In this document: positions 57,501 through 64,000 of the stretch, piece by piece | How positions within the stretch are numbered: the stretch's first letter is position 1 | Layout of the letters: each line of letters begins with the position of its first letter | NCBI RefSeq assembly: GCF_003752415.1 | Contig: NZ_RKHG01000001.1 | Span: 1,736,001 to 1,800,000, forward strand | Length of the DNA: 64,000 nt | Direction of reading: 5' to 3' | Origin: Luteococcus japonicus | Lineage (GTDB): Bacteria; Actinomycetota; Actinomycetes; Propionibacteriales; Propionibacteriaceae | The notes under the pieces: generated by a model | Seen by the model: the letters and a program-made list of their open reading frames with translations, nothing else | Told to the model about the DNA's origin: nothing | Databases searched by the model: none | Translations under genes and position numbers: made by a program

Positions 57501-57831
57501 CGTGCTGGTCGCGCAGGGTGACAGAGCCCGTTTCCGTGATGAACTCGACGCCCAGCGAGCAGCCGTCGAAGTTGGGGTCCGGGGAGTCATTGCGGGTGGG
57601 GTCGTGCTCCAGGTCCGGGAAGACGGCCAGCTCGAAGACGGTGCCGGGCCGGACCCTGAACCCGCCGCCGATCCGGGTGGATCCGCCTGCCACCTGCTGC
57701 CGGAAGTGGTGCACCGTGCCATGCTTCAGACCGGCCCGGGGCATCGAGGCCATCGGGTTGGTGGGGCCGGGCGAAGGAGTCAGGACGGGGCCGTGGCCCT
57801 GGACGTCGTCGGTGGCGCTGGTCTGGGGCAT
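54589..57831 (-). CDS. GH92-family alpha-mannosidase
   Basis: A 1080-residue glycoside hydrolase of family 92, mostly exo-acting alpha-1,2-(and other) mannosidases dependent on calcium. The catalytic domain shows VNNGYWDTFRTCWPLYSLLT, MPGTSSDAIFADA, QLAISNQPAHHIPFMYLFAG and the block GQGYPGDEDNGEMSGYWLL with the general acid/base residues. An N-terminal beta domain (about 40-330) and C-terminal galactose-binding-like module (about 950-1080) flank it. There is no signal peptide, so it acts in the cytoplasm unless exported otherwise. No transporter or regulator lies next to it. The substrate may be mannose-bearing glycan fragments of host or own cell-wall origin. Confidence 0.9.
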   Translation of the reverse strand: MPQTSATDDVQGHGPVLTPSPGPTNPMASMPRAGLKHGTVHHFRQQVAGGSTRIGGGFRVRPGTVFELAVFPDLEHDPTRNDSPDPNFDGCSLGVEFITETGSVTLRDQHEHVIDGSRQCLVADNWNLLQLSLDELVGQRVEQVLLASRAGLVGSGWLQVFGMRPRPVEEPDVVDRVRTTRGTHSAFLYSRGNALPLTCVPQGFNFLVPLTESRDRNWLYGWHRDGGPVPKLSALAFCHQPSPWIADRSAFQIMPWQGHMTASPTKRARAFSHDDEIDRPHYYRVDLDGGIRAEMTPTSRAGVFKFTFTESARHGVVLDQPFVGTMHTETLDDGRVAFHASIAPAEGWTVGLHRPSPPAYVYGETNAPAAVHRARERRSPLEGIVVINGKRLHKSWFGKLTVPLPRPQAAILETEADVLEVRAAMSFLGVEQARRNLEMEVGQASFDDIAGRAHATWTELLGRLEIDGGTLDQRITAWSNLACLYSWPNDHHENVGSPEEPRWAYASPFRPAGAHTPDHTGCQVVDGQLSVNNGYWDTFRTCWPLYSLLTPEKAPELLGGILQQYRDGGWMARWSAPGYVDCMPGTSSDAIFADASLAHTFASGSDELAAYDSALRNATGPSDSVLTGRKGIGKGRFVGWIDTDTEEGLAWTMDNASCDAAISLWSGRLAVRATNDPRLAGRREELEANEVWFANRALAHAEMFDAGIGFYQGRRPDGGWRVEPKDFDPRHWGHDYTETNAWGQAFHAPHDGALLAKLLGGEHALADKLDEMLRTPAVTSPAMWGSYTYNTQEMNEAQADGIGQLAISNQPAHHIPFMYLFAGQPHKTQWLTRELLDKKFVGSEIGQGYPGDEDNGEMSGYWLLLAMGLYPVFVGGGELAITAPLFAKMAWNRTDGTRLEIRATGIEHRYIQSLRVNGELWNAVTIPAELVRGNALLEFELGPEPSSWGAGTRPWSASTATGKARRWQPDRTPAASYDGPECLVDDRGENHADLSAGDVVSFTWEQPFTPLYLTVTSPEAAAPGLRVEVRCDGEWADAAVVTRSTPHPDQTAAYRVGSEPIDGLRLVATAPCRLSQVEVY

Positions 57832-57859
57832 CGGCTCTCCTGGAAGGGCTTGTCAGGGT

Positions 57860-58640
57860 GCGTCGGGGGCCGCACCCGGCACTGGGTCCAGCGTAGCCGG
57901 GGCGTTGCCAGACATTGATGGCTCCCTCGCTGGCAATCCGCAGATAGCCCGTGGCCACGATCCGCCGCTCCACCTCCTGAGGGCTGGGCAGCGGGTCGCC
58001 GACCTCCTTCTGGCTCATGTCCAGCACGACGAAGTCGCTGGGGATCTTGGTGAGCGTCGGAAGTGTCACGAGATTGCTGCGGGTCAGGTGGGCGGCCAGC
58101 CGGTTGTCGACCTCCAGGCAGGTGCCGGCCGGCAGGTGGCGCAGCACCGCCTGCTGGTGCACCATCAACGGCTTGGTCTGCCAGGCGTTGTGGAAGAGGC
58201 GCACCAGGGCGTAGTTGCGACCCTGCACAGCCAGGTCGAAGACCGGGGTGAACACCAGCACCTGTTGATCGCCAGGAAGAAGACGACGGTGCCCAGCAGC
58301 ACCAGAGCGCCACACATCGCCAGCGTCCGGTGCAGGGGCTTGGGCGCGGCCCGGGAAGGCGCTCGGGTTTGTGGGATCCGCTCGTGTTGCAACCCACGCG
58401 GATCGTGCGAACCCGAGCGGCTGCCGCCCCGCGAGCGGGGCCAGCGTCGCGATGATGGGGTGCCGGCCGTAAGGAATTGTGGGTAGCGGCTGAGGCAGTG
58501 GATGCCGTAGACCAGCCAGCTGGCCAGTATGAACCACCAGATGGCCCGGGGCGAGGAGAGTTCACGGTGCACGCGTCCGCGCGCTGCCACGGGGACGACG
58601 GGATGGGCCATGGCGGCAGTGCAGAGCGCCATCAGGGGGT
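57860..58640 (-). pseudogene. DUF2079 membrane protein gene, collapsed, with a dispersed palindrome at the deletion
   Basis: Two ends of a DUF2079 protein remain. The N-terminal end gives one helix (SSPRAIWWFILASWLVYGIH, then CLSRYPQFLTAG). The C-terminal end gives another helix (MCGALVLLGTVVFFLAI) and, after a frameshift near 58255, the extracellular end: VHQQAVLRHLPAGTCLEVDN, RSNLVTLPTLTKIPSDFVVL and YLRIASEGAINVWQRPG. The long central part with most of the helices is missing, and the dispersed palindrome at 58361-58418 lies exactly between the two pieces. No proper stop follows; the frame runs on into the GH92 gene. Boundaries are approximate. Confidence 0.7.
58361..58418. repeat. Dispersed palindromic element, copy 2
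   Basis: An imperfect 58-base palindrome centred on GTTGCAAC (58386-58393), opening GCTCGGGTTTGTGGGATCCG and closing GAACCCGAGC. It shares its left arm, centre and right edge with the copy at 27002-27051. It lies at the join of the two surviving ends of the DUF2079 gene. Confidence 0.7.
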
Positions 58641-58947
58641 GGTTCCGCCGCCATGGGGGCGCCCCCAGCACACCCGTCGGGTGACTTGTTCGTTCAAATG
58701 GGTGGGCTCCTCCGCGCGTCTTCCCGCCAGTGGCGCAAAGGGGCTCCGAAGGGTTTGGCCTGACCGTCATGCCGTGTACTGTGGAGACAGTTGTTGAAGT
58801 TCTAGTACCTCGTATGACAAGCGGTTTTCGGCCTCGACCCCCATCCAGGGCGTCCGTGCCAAAACTGTTTTCTGGACGGTTCACAAGGCATCACAGCTAG
58901 GAGCACCCGAAAGCCGGAGTGCTCAGCACCCAGAAAGCAGAAATGAC
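58641..58947. other. Intergenic region with the cold-shock gene leader
   Basis: About 300 bases without a gene, between the DUF2079 remnant and csp. TTGGCC and TACTGT near 58755-58785 could be -35/-10 boxes, giving a leader of about 150 bases, typical for cold-shock genes. GAGCAC-N12-GTGCTC near 58900-58925 can form a hairpin just before the csp start. The promoter call is by eye. Confidence 0.4.
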
Positions 58948-59154
58948 ATGACTACTGGCATCGTGAAGTGGTTCAACGCCGAAAAGGGCTTCGGCTTCAT
59001 CGCCCCCGAGGACGGCTCCGCCGACGTGTTCGCGCACTTCAGCGCCATCCAGGGCTCGGGCTTCAAGAGCCTCAACGAGAACGACCGCGTGGAGTTCGAG
59101 GTTGTCCAGGGCCCCAAGGGCGCCCAGGCCGCCGACATCCACGTGATCAGCTGA
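58948..59154 (+). CDS. Cold-shock protein (CspA family)
   Basis: A 68-residue single-domain RNA chaperone that melts RNA structure at low temperature and often in normal growth. The RNA-binding motifs are KGFGFI (RNP1) and VFAHF (RNP2), and the start [17 protein letters not shown] is the family norm. A leader of about 150 bases precedes it and a strong hairpin terminator follows, so it is transcribed alone. Its ribosome site is weak (CAGAAAGCAGAA), possibly exposed only when the leader refolds. Confidence 0.95.
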   Translation: MTTGIVKWFNAEKGFGFIAPEDGSADVFAHFSAIQGSGFKSLNENDRVEFEVVQGPKGAQAADIHVIS

Positions 59155-59169
59155 CACCAGGTCTTCAAG

Positions 59170-59203
59170 AACCGCCCGTCCTGCTCCGGCAGGGCGGGCG
59201 GTT
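59170..59203 (+). terminator. Terminator hairpin after the cold-shock gene
   Basis: A 15-bp GC-rich stem (59170-59184 with 59189-59203, one G-T pair) and a four-base TCCG loop, 16 bases after the csp stop. The following bases are CTGCGTCT, only partly T-rich. Placement and stem strength support a terminator. Confidence 0.7.
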
Positions 59204-59323
59204 CTGCGTCTCCGGACGGAGGCCCCCTGCCCGTCGGTCAGTCCTACGGCACCCTCCGCACACAGGGCGAGTGACCCCGCCCCTGACGGGGCCGGGTCCC
59301 TCGCCGCACCACTGGCCCGTGCC

Positions 59324-60311
59324 TCAGAACTGGCCTGCCTCCACCAAGCGGGTCCGCTCGTCGCGCAGCGCGACGTCCTTGGGGTGGAAGCGAAGACGAA
59401 CCAGAAGGCGGCGTTCATCAGGTAGGGGATGGTCACGAAGTGGAGCAGCGTGCGCTGCAGGCCGAAGCTCACCGACATCCAGCCGGTGGCCAGGCTCATC
59501 AGGGCCGTCAGGCAGCCCTGCACCAGGCTGAACAGGACGGCGAAACCGGTGGCGGACAGCTGCGTCGGGACCACGCTGGCCACCATCGGCAGCACACACC
59601 CGGAGAATCCGATCGAGAAGACCAGGCCCAGCATGAAGGCCACCACGTAGTACTGGCCCAGGCTGAACTCCACCGGGAAGGCGATGAAGGTCATCGCGGC
59701 AAAGGCGACACAGTAGATCTGGAAGAGGTCGATGCGGCCCTTGTCCCCGAAGCGACGCTGGAAGAAGTCGCCCAGGAAGCCGCCGATGAAGGAGGACAGG
59801 AACTGCCCCAGCTGGAGGATGGTGCACAGGTAGGCGGCGTTCTTGATGCCCCAGCCCAGGTCCTTGGCCCAGAACTTGGCCCGGAAGCCGAACATCACCA
59901 GCGAGGTGAGCATGGGGAGTATCGCCAGCCATTCGGGTTGTCACCGAACTGCCCCAGCGCCGGGGTGAGCAGCATGCCCAGGCCGGCCGAGATGCCGCGC
60001 ACCGTACCGAAGGCCTTGCCACGCTCGGACTTGGCGTAGAGCGAGTTGATCAGGCCCAGGGCCGCGTCATTGACCGCGAAGGCGTTCATGATCTGCGGGA
60101 AGAAGACCTTGGAGACACCGCCCTCGGAGTTGTCGATGGACATCGGCGCTCCCAGGGCGACCGTCGCCCCCATCCGGCCCTTGGGCTTCACGAACTCCGC
60201 GTCCTCATTGACGGGGACGTAGGTGGGGCCGTAGCCGGGAACATTGGCGACGAGGTCCTCCCGTCCGGGGACCTGGGTGATGGACGAATTGTCCGGGTGT
60301 TGCGTGGTCAA
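59324..60311 (-). pseudogene. Broken MFS transporter gene
   Basis: The frame opens at a TTG (60311) with LTTQHPDNSSITQVPG, then IDNSEGGVSKVFFPQIMNAF and VNDAALGLINSL. It passes directly to YAKSERGKAFGTVRGISAGL; in related transporters about 60 residues with two helices lie between these, so there is an internal deletion. Near 59935 one frameshift leads to LAILPMLTSLVMFGFRAKFW and the remaining helices (LGQFLSSFIGGFLGDFFQRR, ALMSLATGWMSVSFG). Near 59395 a second shift precedes the end, KDVALRDERTRLVEAGQF. Deletion plus two shifts make it nonfunctional. Confidence 0.75.
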
Positions 60312-60465
60312 CTGAGGCCTTTCATGTGCTTCATCGAGCAGTGAGCCGTGATGCGTCAACTGTGGAGCCAGCACCGATGCGTCGTGACCCTGTTGCCGGA
60401 TCTTGCCGTCGGTCACCCACCGGGCAGTGCCCGGTGATGTCAGTGCCATGGGGCAGGATCGGGGC

Positions 60466-61641
60466 ATGACCAATTTCGACGCACTCACCCCAGAAGCCCT
60501 GCGTGCCCGTGGATCCATGAAGTGGAACCGTCGCGGCCCGGAGGTCCTGCCCATGTGGGTGGCGGAGATGGACTACCCGCTGGCCGATCCGGTCGCCGCC
60601 GCCATCGACGAGGTGGTGGCGCGCCAGGGCTTCGGCTACGCGGAGGTGGATGACCGGGTCCCCCGTGCCTTCGCGGACTTCGCGGCCCGTCGGCTGGGCA
60701 TGACGGTCAACCCGGGGTGGACCACCGTCGTGCCGCATGTCCTGGCAGGCATCGAGATCGCCGTCGAGGTATTCACGCCGAAGGATGCCGGCGTGGTGGT
60801 CACCACCCCCGCCTACATGCACTTCCTGGTCATCCCCGGGCTGACCGGGCGCGAGGCCGTCGAGGTGCCGCTCCTGGAGACCAGGGGCGCGGCCAGCGTC
60901 GACGAGCAGTGGCACCTGGACCTGGAGGGCATCGAGCGCGCCTTCGCCAATGGCGCCCGCTCGCTGATCCTGTGCCAGCCCTACAACCCGGTCGGCAAGG
61001 TCTTTTCCCGTGAGGAACTGGCCGAGCTGGCCCGGATCGTCGCCAGGTACGACGGTTGGGTGATCAGCGACGAGATCCATGCCCCGCTGACCCTGCCCGC
61101 CATCCGGCACCTGGCCTACTCGGAGGTGGACGAGACGGCCGCCAGCCACTGCGTCACCATCACCAGCGCGTCGAAGAGCTTCTCCATGCCCGGCCTGCCC
61201 TGTGCCACGGTGAGCCTGCACACCCAGGCGGGCCACGATCGCTTCGTCACCAATGCCCATCCGGACCACCTCTACGGCGCCACGACGCTGGGGATCGAGG
61301 CCAATGTGGCGGCCTTCACCGGGGGCGACGAATGGTTGGACGGCGCCCTGGCCAAGATCGCCCAGAACGTGGCGCGGACCAAGGCCTTCGTCGACGCGGA
61401 ACTGCCCGACGTGCGCTATGTGCCCGGTGATGCCACCTACTTCGCCTGGCTGGACCTGCGCGAGGCGGGCCTGGGCGATGACCCGGCCGCCTGGGTCTTG
61501 GATAAGGGCAAGCTGTGGATGAATCCCGGAGGAGACTTCGGGGCCAATGGCAAGGGATTCTGCCGCCTCAACCTGGCCACCACCAGCGCCATCCTGGACG
61601 ACGGTCTGGGCCGGTTGAAGGCCGCGCTGGACGCCCGCTGA
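60466..61641 (+). CDS. PLP-dependent C-S lyase / aminotransferase, PatB/MalY type
   Basis: A 391-residue fold-type I PLP enzyme of the cystathionine beta-lyase PatB/MalY group. The N-terminal block is MKWNRRGPEVLPMWVAEMDY, characteristic of the group. The PLP region has LCQPYNPVGKVF and WVISDEIHAPLT, and the PLP lysine is in SASKSFSMPGLPCA. The C-terminus FCRLNLATTSAILDDGL holds the arginine for the carboxylate. It should split cystathionine or other cysteine S-conjugates to homocysteine or thiols, pyruvate and ammonia; PatB and MalY also have regulatory roles in other bacteria. ATG at 60466. Confidence 0.9.
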   Translation: MTNFDALTPEALRARGSMKWNRRGPEVLPMWVAEMDYPLADPVAAAIDEVVARQGFGYAEVDDRVPRAFADFAARRLGMTVNPGWTTVVPHVLAGIEIAVEVFTPKDAGVVVTTPAYMHFLVIPGLTGREAVEVPLLETRGAASVDEQWHLDLEGIERAFANGARSLILCQPYNPVGKVFSREELAELARIVARYDGWVISDEIHAPLTLPAIRHLAYSEVDETAASHCVTITSASKSFSMPGLPCATVSLHTQAGHDRFVTNAHPDHLYGATTLGIEANVAAFTGGDEWLDGALAKIAQNVARTKAFVDAELPDVRYVPGDATYFAWLDLREAGLGDDPAAWVLDKGKLWMNPGGDFGANGKGFCRLNLATTSAILDDGLGRLKAALDAR

Positions 61642-61648
61642 CGCGCCT

Positions 61649-62218
61649 TCAGGGGGCGAGGATCCCCGCCGCGCGAGCCGCCCCCGCATAGGCCGCCGCC
61701 AGGCTGTCGACGGTCTCGTGGGCGTTCAGCCCCGATGGGTTGGGCAGCACGAAGAGCCTCGCGCCCGCCAACGCTTCGGGCTGCTCGCCCAGCGCGGCGC
61801 TTGGCATGGCGAAGGACTGCCGGTAGGCGGTCACCCCCAGCACGGCCACCAACCGGGGCCGGCGCTGACGCACCGGTACCTCCAGGCGCACCGCTCCCCG
61901 GCGCAGTTCCTCGCGGCTCAGTTCGTCGGCGCGCGCGGTGGCCCGGGCGACGAGATTGGTGTTCCCGATGCCCAGCCGGTGCAGCTCCGCCAGGTCCTCC
62001 GGCCGATAGCCGTCGGCGGCATCGAAGGGGTGGCTGATGATCCCGGCCCGTGCCAGCGCCGGGTAGAAGCGGTTTCCGGGGCGGGCGAAATGGGCGCCCG
62101 TCGCGGCGGTCCACAGCGACGGGTTGATGCCGCAGACCAGCAGGCGCAGGTCCTCAGGCAGCAGGTCGGGAACCTCACGGCCCGCGAAGGCCAGCAATTC
62201 GTCCTTGCTCCATCCCAT
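61649..62218 (-). CDS. mug: Mismatch-specific (G/U, G/T) DNA glycosylase, Mug/TDG family
   Basis: A 189-residue uracil-DNA-glycosylase-superfamily enzyme of the Mug/TDG family. The active-site motif is LLVCGINPSLWTAATGAHF followed by ARPGNRFYPAL, and the second motif, contacting the widowed guanine, is LPNPSGLNAHE. It removes uracil and related bases mispaired with G. The ATG at 62218 (MGWSKDELLAFAG) is chosen; an upstream extension has no similarity. It is convergent with the PatB gene, 7 bases apart. Confidence 0.88.
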   Translation of the reverse strand: MGWSKDELLAFAGREVPDLLPEDLRLLVCGINPSLWTAATGAHFARPGNRFYPALARAGIISHPFDAADGYRPEDLAELHRLGIGNTNLVARATARADELSREELRRGAVRLEVPVRQRRPRLVAVLGVTAYRQSFAMPSAALGEQPEALAGARLFVLPNPSGLNAHETVDSLAAAYAGAARAAGILAP

Positions 62219-62385
62219 GACAGGAAGCCTGCCAGAGGGGCGCAACCGGCACCGTCGCGGCGGCCCTTGGCCACGAATGGCCGAACGTCGAGCGGACTGC
62301 GAGTGAACCACTGTCCAAGGGACCCGTGGCGGTCCTACGCTCGTGGCAGGACGGCGCAGCATGCGCCACGACGACGAGGTGAGAG

Positions 62386-63108
62386 ATGCCCCTGTACGGA
62401 CCCCTGTTCAATGACTACGCGGAGAAGAACTCCGAGCACCAGTTCAGCCTGCAGAACAAGAAGCTGCTCAAGGTCGAGATGGGCTTCGGCCCGGTCTGGG
62501 CACGCACCGGATCCATGGTGGCCTACCAGGGCAAGATCAACTTCACCAACAAGGGATCCGGCGGGATCGGCAAGTTCCTCAAGCAGGCTGCCACCGGCGA
62601 GGGCGTGCAGCTGATGGAGTGCACCGGCAGCGGCGAGCTCTTCCTGGCCGAAGAGGCTGCCGACGTCCAGGTGATCTACCTGGAGAACGACACGATCAGC
62701 GTCAATGGCGGCAATGTGCTGGCCTTCAGCCAGTCGATCCAGTGGGATGTGCGACGCATCCAGGCCCGTGGCGCGGCGATGACCGGCGGCCTGTACAACG
62801 TGGTCCTGCAAGGCACCGGCTTCGTCGCCATCACCACCAAGGGTGAGCCGGTGGCCCTCGACGTCGCCCAGGCGCCGACCTTCGCCGACGCGCAGGCCGT
62901 GGTGCTGTGGACCGGCGGCGTGCAGATGGACATCAAGATGGACACCGGCGGCCTGAAGTCGATGGTGCGTGGCGGCACCGGCGAGATGCTGCAGATGGCC
63001 TTCCGCGGTCAGGGCCACGTCGTGGTCCAGCCCTGCGAGAACGTCGTCGCCACACCCAATGGCAGTGGCGGGGCCGGCGGCATGCTCGGCGGCCTGCTCG
63101 ACGGGTAG
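62386..63108 (+). CDS. AIM24-family protein
   Basis: A 240-residue protein of the AIM24/TIGR00266 family, named after a yeast mitochondrial protein; bacterial members are of unknown function. It is a beta-rich fold with repeated strands: SLQNKKLLKVEMGFGPVW, GSMVAYQGKINFTNKGSGG, GGNVLAFSQSIQWDVRRI and GFVAITTKGEPVALDV. The C-terminus is glycine-rich (GSGGAGGMLGGLLDG). No signal peptide is visible. ATG at 62386 follows GAGGTGAGAG. It is convergent with the ornithine carbamoyltransferase gene. Confidence 0.85.
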   Translation: MPLYGPLFNDYAEKNSEHQFSLQNKKLLKVEMGFGPVWARTGSMVAYQGKINFTNKGSGGIGKFLKQAATGEGVQLMECTGSGELFLAEEAADVQVIYLENDTISVNGGNVLAFSQSIQWDVRRIQARGAAMTGGLYNVVLQGTGFVAITTKGEPVALDVAQAPTFADAQAVVLWTGGVQMDIKMDTGGLKSMVRGGTGEMLQMAFRGQGHVVVQPCENVVATPNGSGGAGGMLGGLLDG

Positions 63109-63161
63109 ACGACGGGTTCCGCCCGCCGCCATCCGATTCCCTACGCGGCCCTCCAGAGCTG

Positions 63162-64000
63162 TCAGTCCCCCAGCGTCGCCACCATGACGGCCTTGATGGT
63201 GTGCATCCGGTTCTCGGCCTGGTCGAAGACGACGGACTGCGGCCCCTCGAAGACCTCGTCGGTGACCTCGAGCGCCTCCATCCCGAACTGCTCGTGGACC
63301 TGGCGTCCGACGGTGGTCTCCAGGTCATGGAAGGCCGGCAGGCAGTGCAGGAACTTCGCCTCGGGGTTGCCGGTGGTGGCCATCACCTCGGCATTGACCT
63401 GGTAGGGCTTGAGCACCTCGATCCGATCGGCCCAGACGTCCTTGGACTCGCCCATGCTCACCCACACGTCGGTGGAGATGAAGTCACAGCCCGCGACGCC
63501 GGCGGCGACGTCGTCGGTGATGGTGATCCGGGCCCCGGTCTGCTCGGCGAGGCCGCGGGCCAGACCGACCACCCACTCCTCGGGCTGGTACTCGACGGGC
63601 GCGACGATCCGGATGTCCATGCCCACCAGGGCACCGGAGACGAGGCAGGAATTGCCCATGTTGTAGCGCGCATCACCCAGGTAGGCGTGCGCCACCTGGT
63701 CCAGGGGCTTGCTGCAGTGCTCACGCATGGTGAGCTGGTCGGCCAACATCTGGGTGGGGTGCCACTCGTTGGTCAGGCCATTCCAGACGGGGACGCCGGC
63801 CTTGGCGGCGAGCACCTCGACGCCGTCGGTGCCGAAACCGCGGTACTCAATCCCGTCGAACATCCGGCCCAGCACGCGGGCAGTGTCCGCCATCGACTCC
63901 TTGTGCCCGATCTGGCTTCCGGTGGGTTCGAGGTAGGTGGTGTGGGCGCCCTGGTCGAAGGCGGCCACCTCGAAGGAGCACCGGGTGCGGGTGGAGGTCT
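63162..64000 (-). CDS. Ornithine carbamoyltransferase (partial, N-terminus beyond the window)
   Basis: About 279 C-terminal residues of an OTCase. The carbamoyl-phosphate motif S-T-R-T-R is at the edge ([19 protein letters not shown]), followed by [20 protein letters not shown] and the ornithine-binding [10 protein letters not shown]. The sequence, including [19 protein letters not shown] and DARYNMGNS, resembles catabolic ArcB more than the short anabolic ArgF of Actinobacteria. It may thus serve the arginine deiminase pathway (citrulline to ornithine and carbamoyl phosphate). No arc genes are in the window, so the name is left open. Confidence 0.92.
   Translation of the reverse strand, partial: TSTRTRCSFEVAAFDQGAHTTYLEPTGSQIGHKESMADTARVLGRMFDGIEYRGFGTDGVEVLAAKAGVPVWNGLTNEWHPTQMLADQLTMREHCSKPLDQVAHAYLGDARYNMGNSCLVSGALVGMDIRIVAPVEYQPEEWVVGLARGLAEQTGARITITDDVAAGVAGCDFISTDVWVSMGESKDVWADRIEVLKPYQVNAEVMATTGNPEAKFLHCLPAFHDLETTVGRQVHEQFGMEALEVTDEVFEGPQSVVFDQAENRMHTIKAVMVATLGD

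Overview
The window is a high-GC, densely packed piece of an actinobacterial chromosome. Most coding DNA looks close to or above 70% G+C, and GTG starts, four-base ATGA overlaps and probable leaderless starts are common. A WhiB-like regulator, a HemY/radical-SAM pair, a eukaryote-type UDP-sugar pyrophosphorylase next to galK, citrate synthase, Aat and a PAP2-diacylglycerol kinase fusion point to Actinomycetota, most plausibly Propionibacteriales. That placement is inference from gene content; there is no rRNA gene and I saw no tRNA gene.

Layout. 1-2.8 kb: a galactitol-type PTS (IIC cut by the window edge, IIB) divergent from its PRD regulator, with two tandem palindromes between them. 3-6 kb: pyruvate:quinone oxidase with a small acidic ORF behind it, then remnants of an amidohydrolase/MFS operon. 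6.2-11.4 kb: a heterodimeric ABC exporter with one degenerate ATPase subunit and a DUF4921/GalT-like protein. 12-17.8 kb: WhiB-like regulator, Cof-type HAD phosphatase, a broken membrane-anchored repeat protein, serS and a PAP2/DAG-kinase fusion. 18-23 kb: a region of decay (response-regulator, TetR and CPBP-protease remnants, a four-copy 11-bp motif) around an intact two-component system. 22-34.8 kb: housekeeping (PaiB-like, SRPBCC, pheA, DUF5134, Fpg/Nei, aat, gltA, EcsC, alr, an orphan LuxR regulator, hemY plus AhbD-like radical SAM, HAD).

34.8-47.4 kb is a galactoside block: UDP-sugar pyrophosphorylase and galK, an alpha-galactosidase destroyed by three nonsense codons and a frameshift, then a lac operon (LacI, ABC sugar importer, LacZ). 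The lac part is visibly poorer in G+C than its flanks. In the intact scheme, galactosides enter by the ABC importer, are split by LacZ (formerly also the alpha-galactosidase), and galactose is phosphorylated by GalK and probably converted to UDP-galactose by the pyrophosphorylase. 47.4-54.4 kb: a ROK regulator, a thiosulfate-type YedE/TusA pair behind a long structured leader, a LacI gene fused by deletion to the tail of a GH32 gene, peptidyl-tRNA hydrolase and a secreted 5'-nucleotidase. 54.6-64 kb: a GH92 alpha-mannosidase, a collapsed DUF2079 gene holding a dispersed palindrome, cold-shock protein, a broken MFS gene, a PatB-like C-S lyase, a Mug-type glycosylase, an AIM24 protein and the C-terminal part of ornithine carbamoyltransferase.

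The most striking overall property is the number of broken genes, at least eleven in 64 kb. Several carry clean internal deletions that sequencing error cannot explain; a few carry only single-base frameshifts that could be sequence errors.
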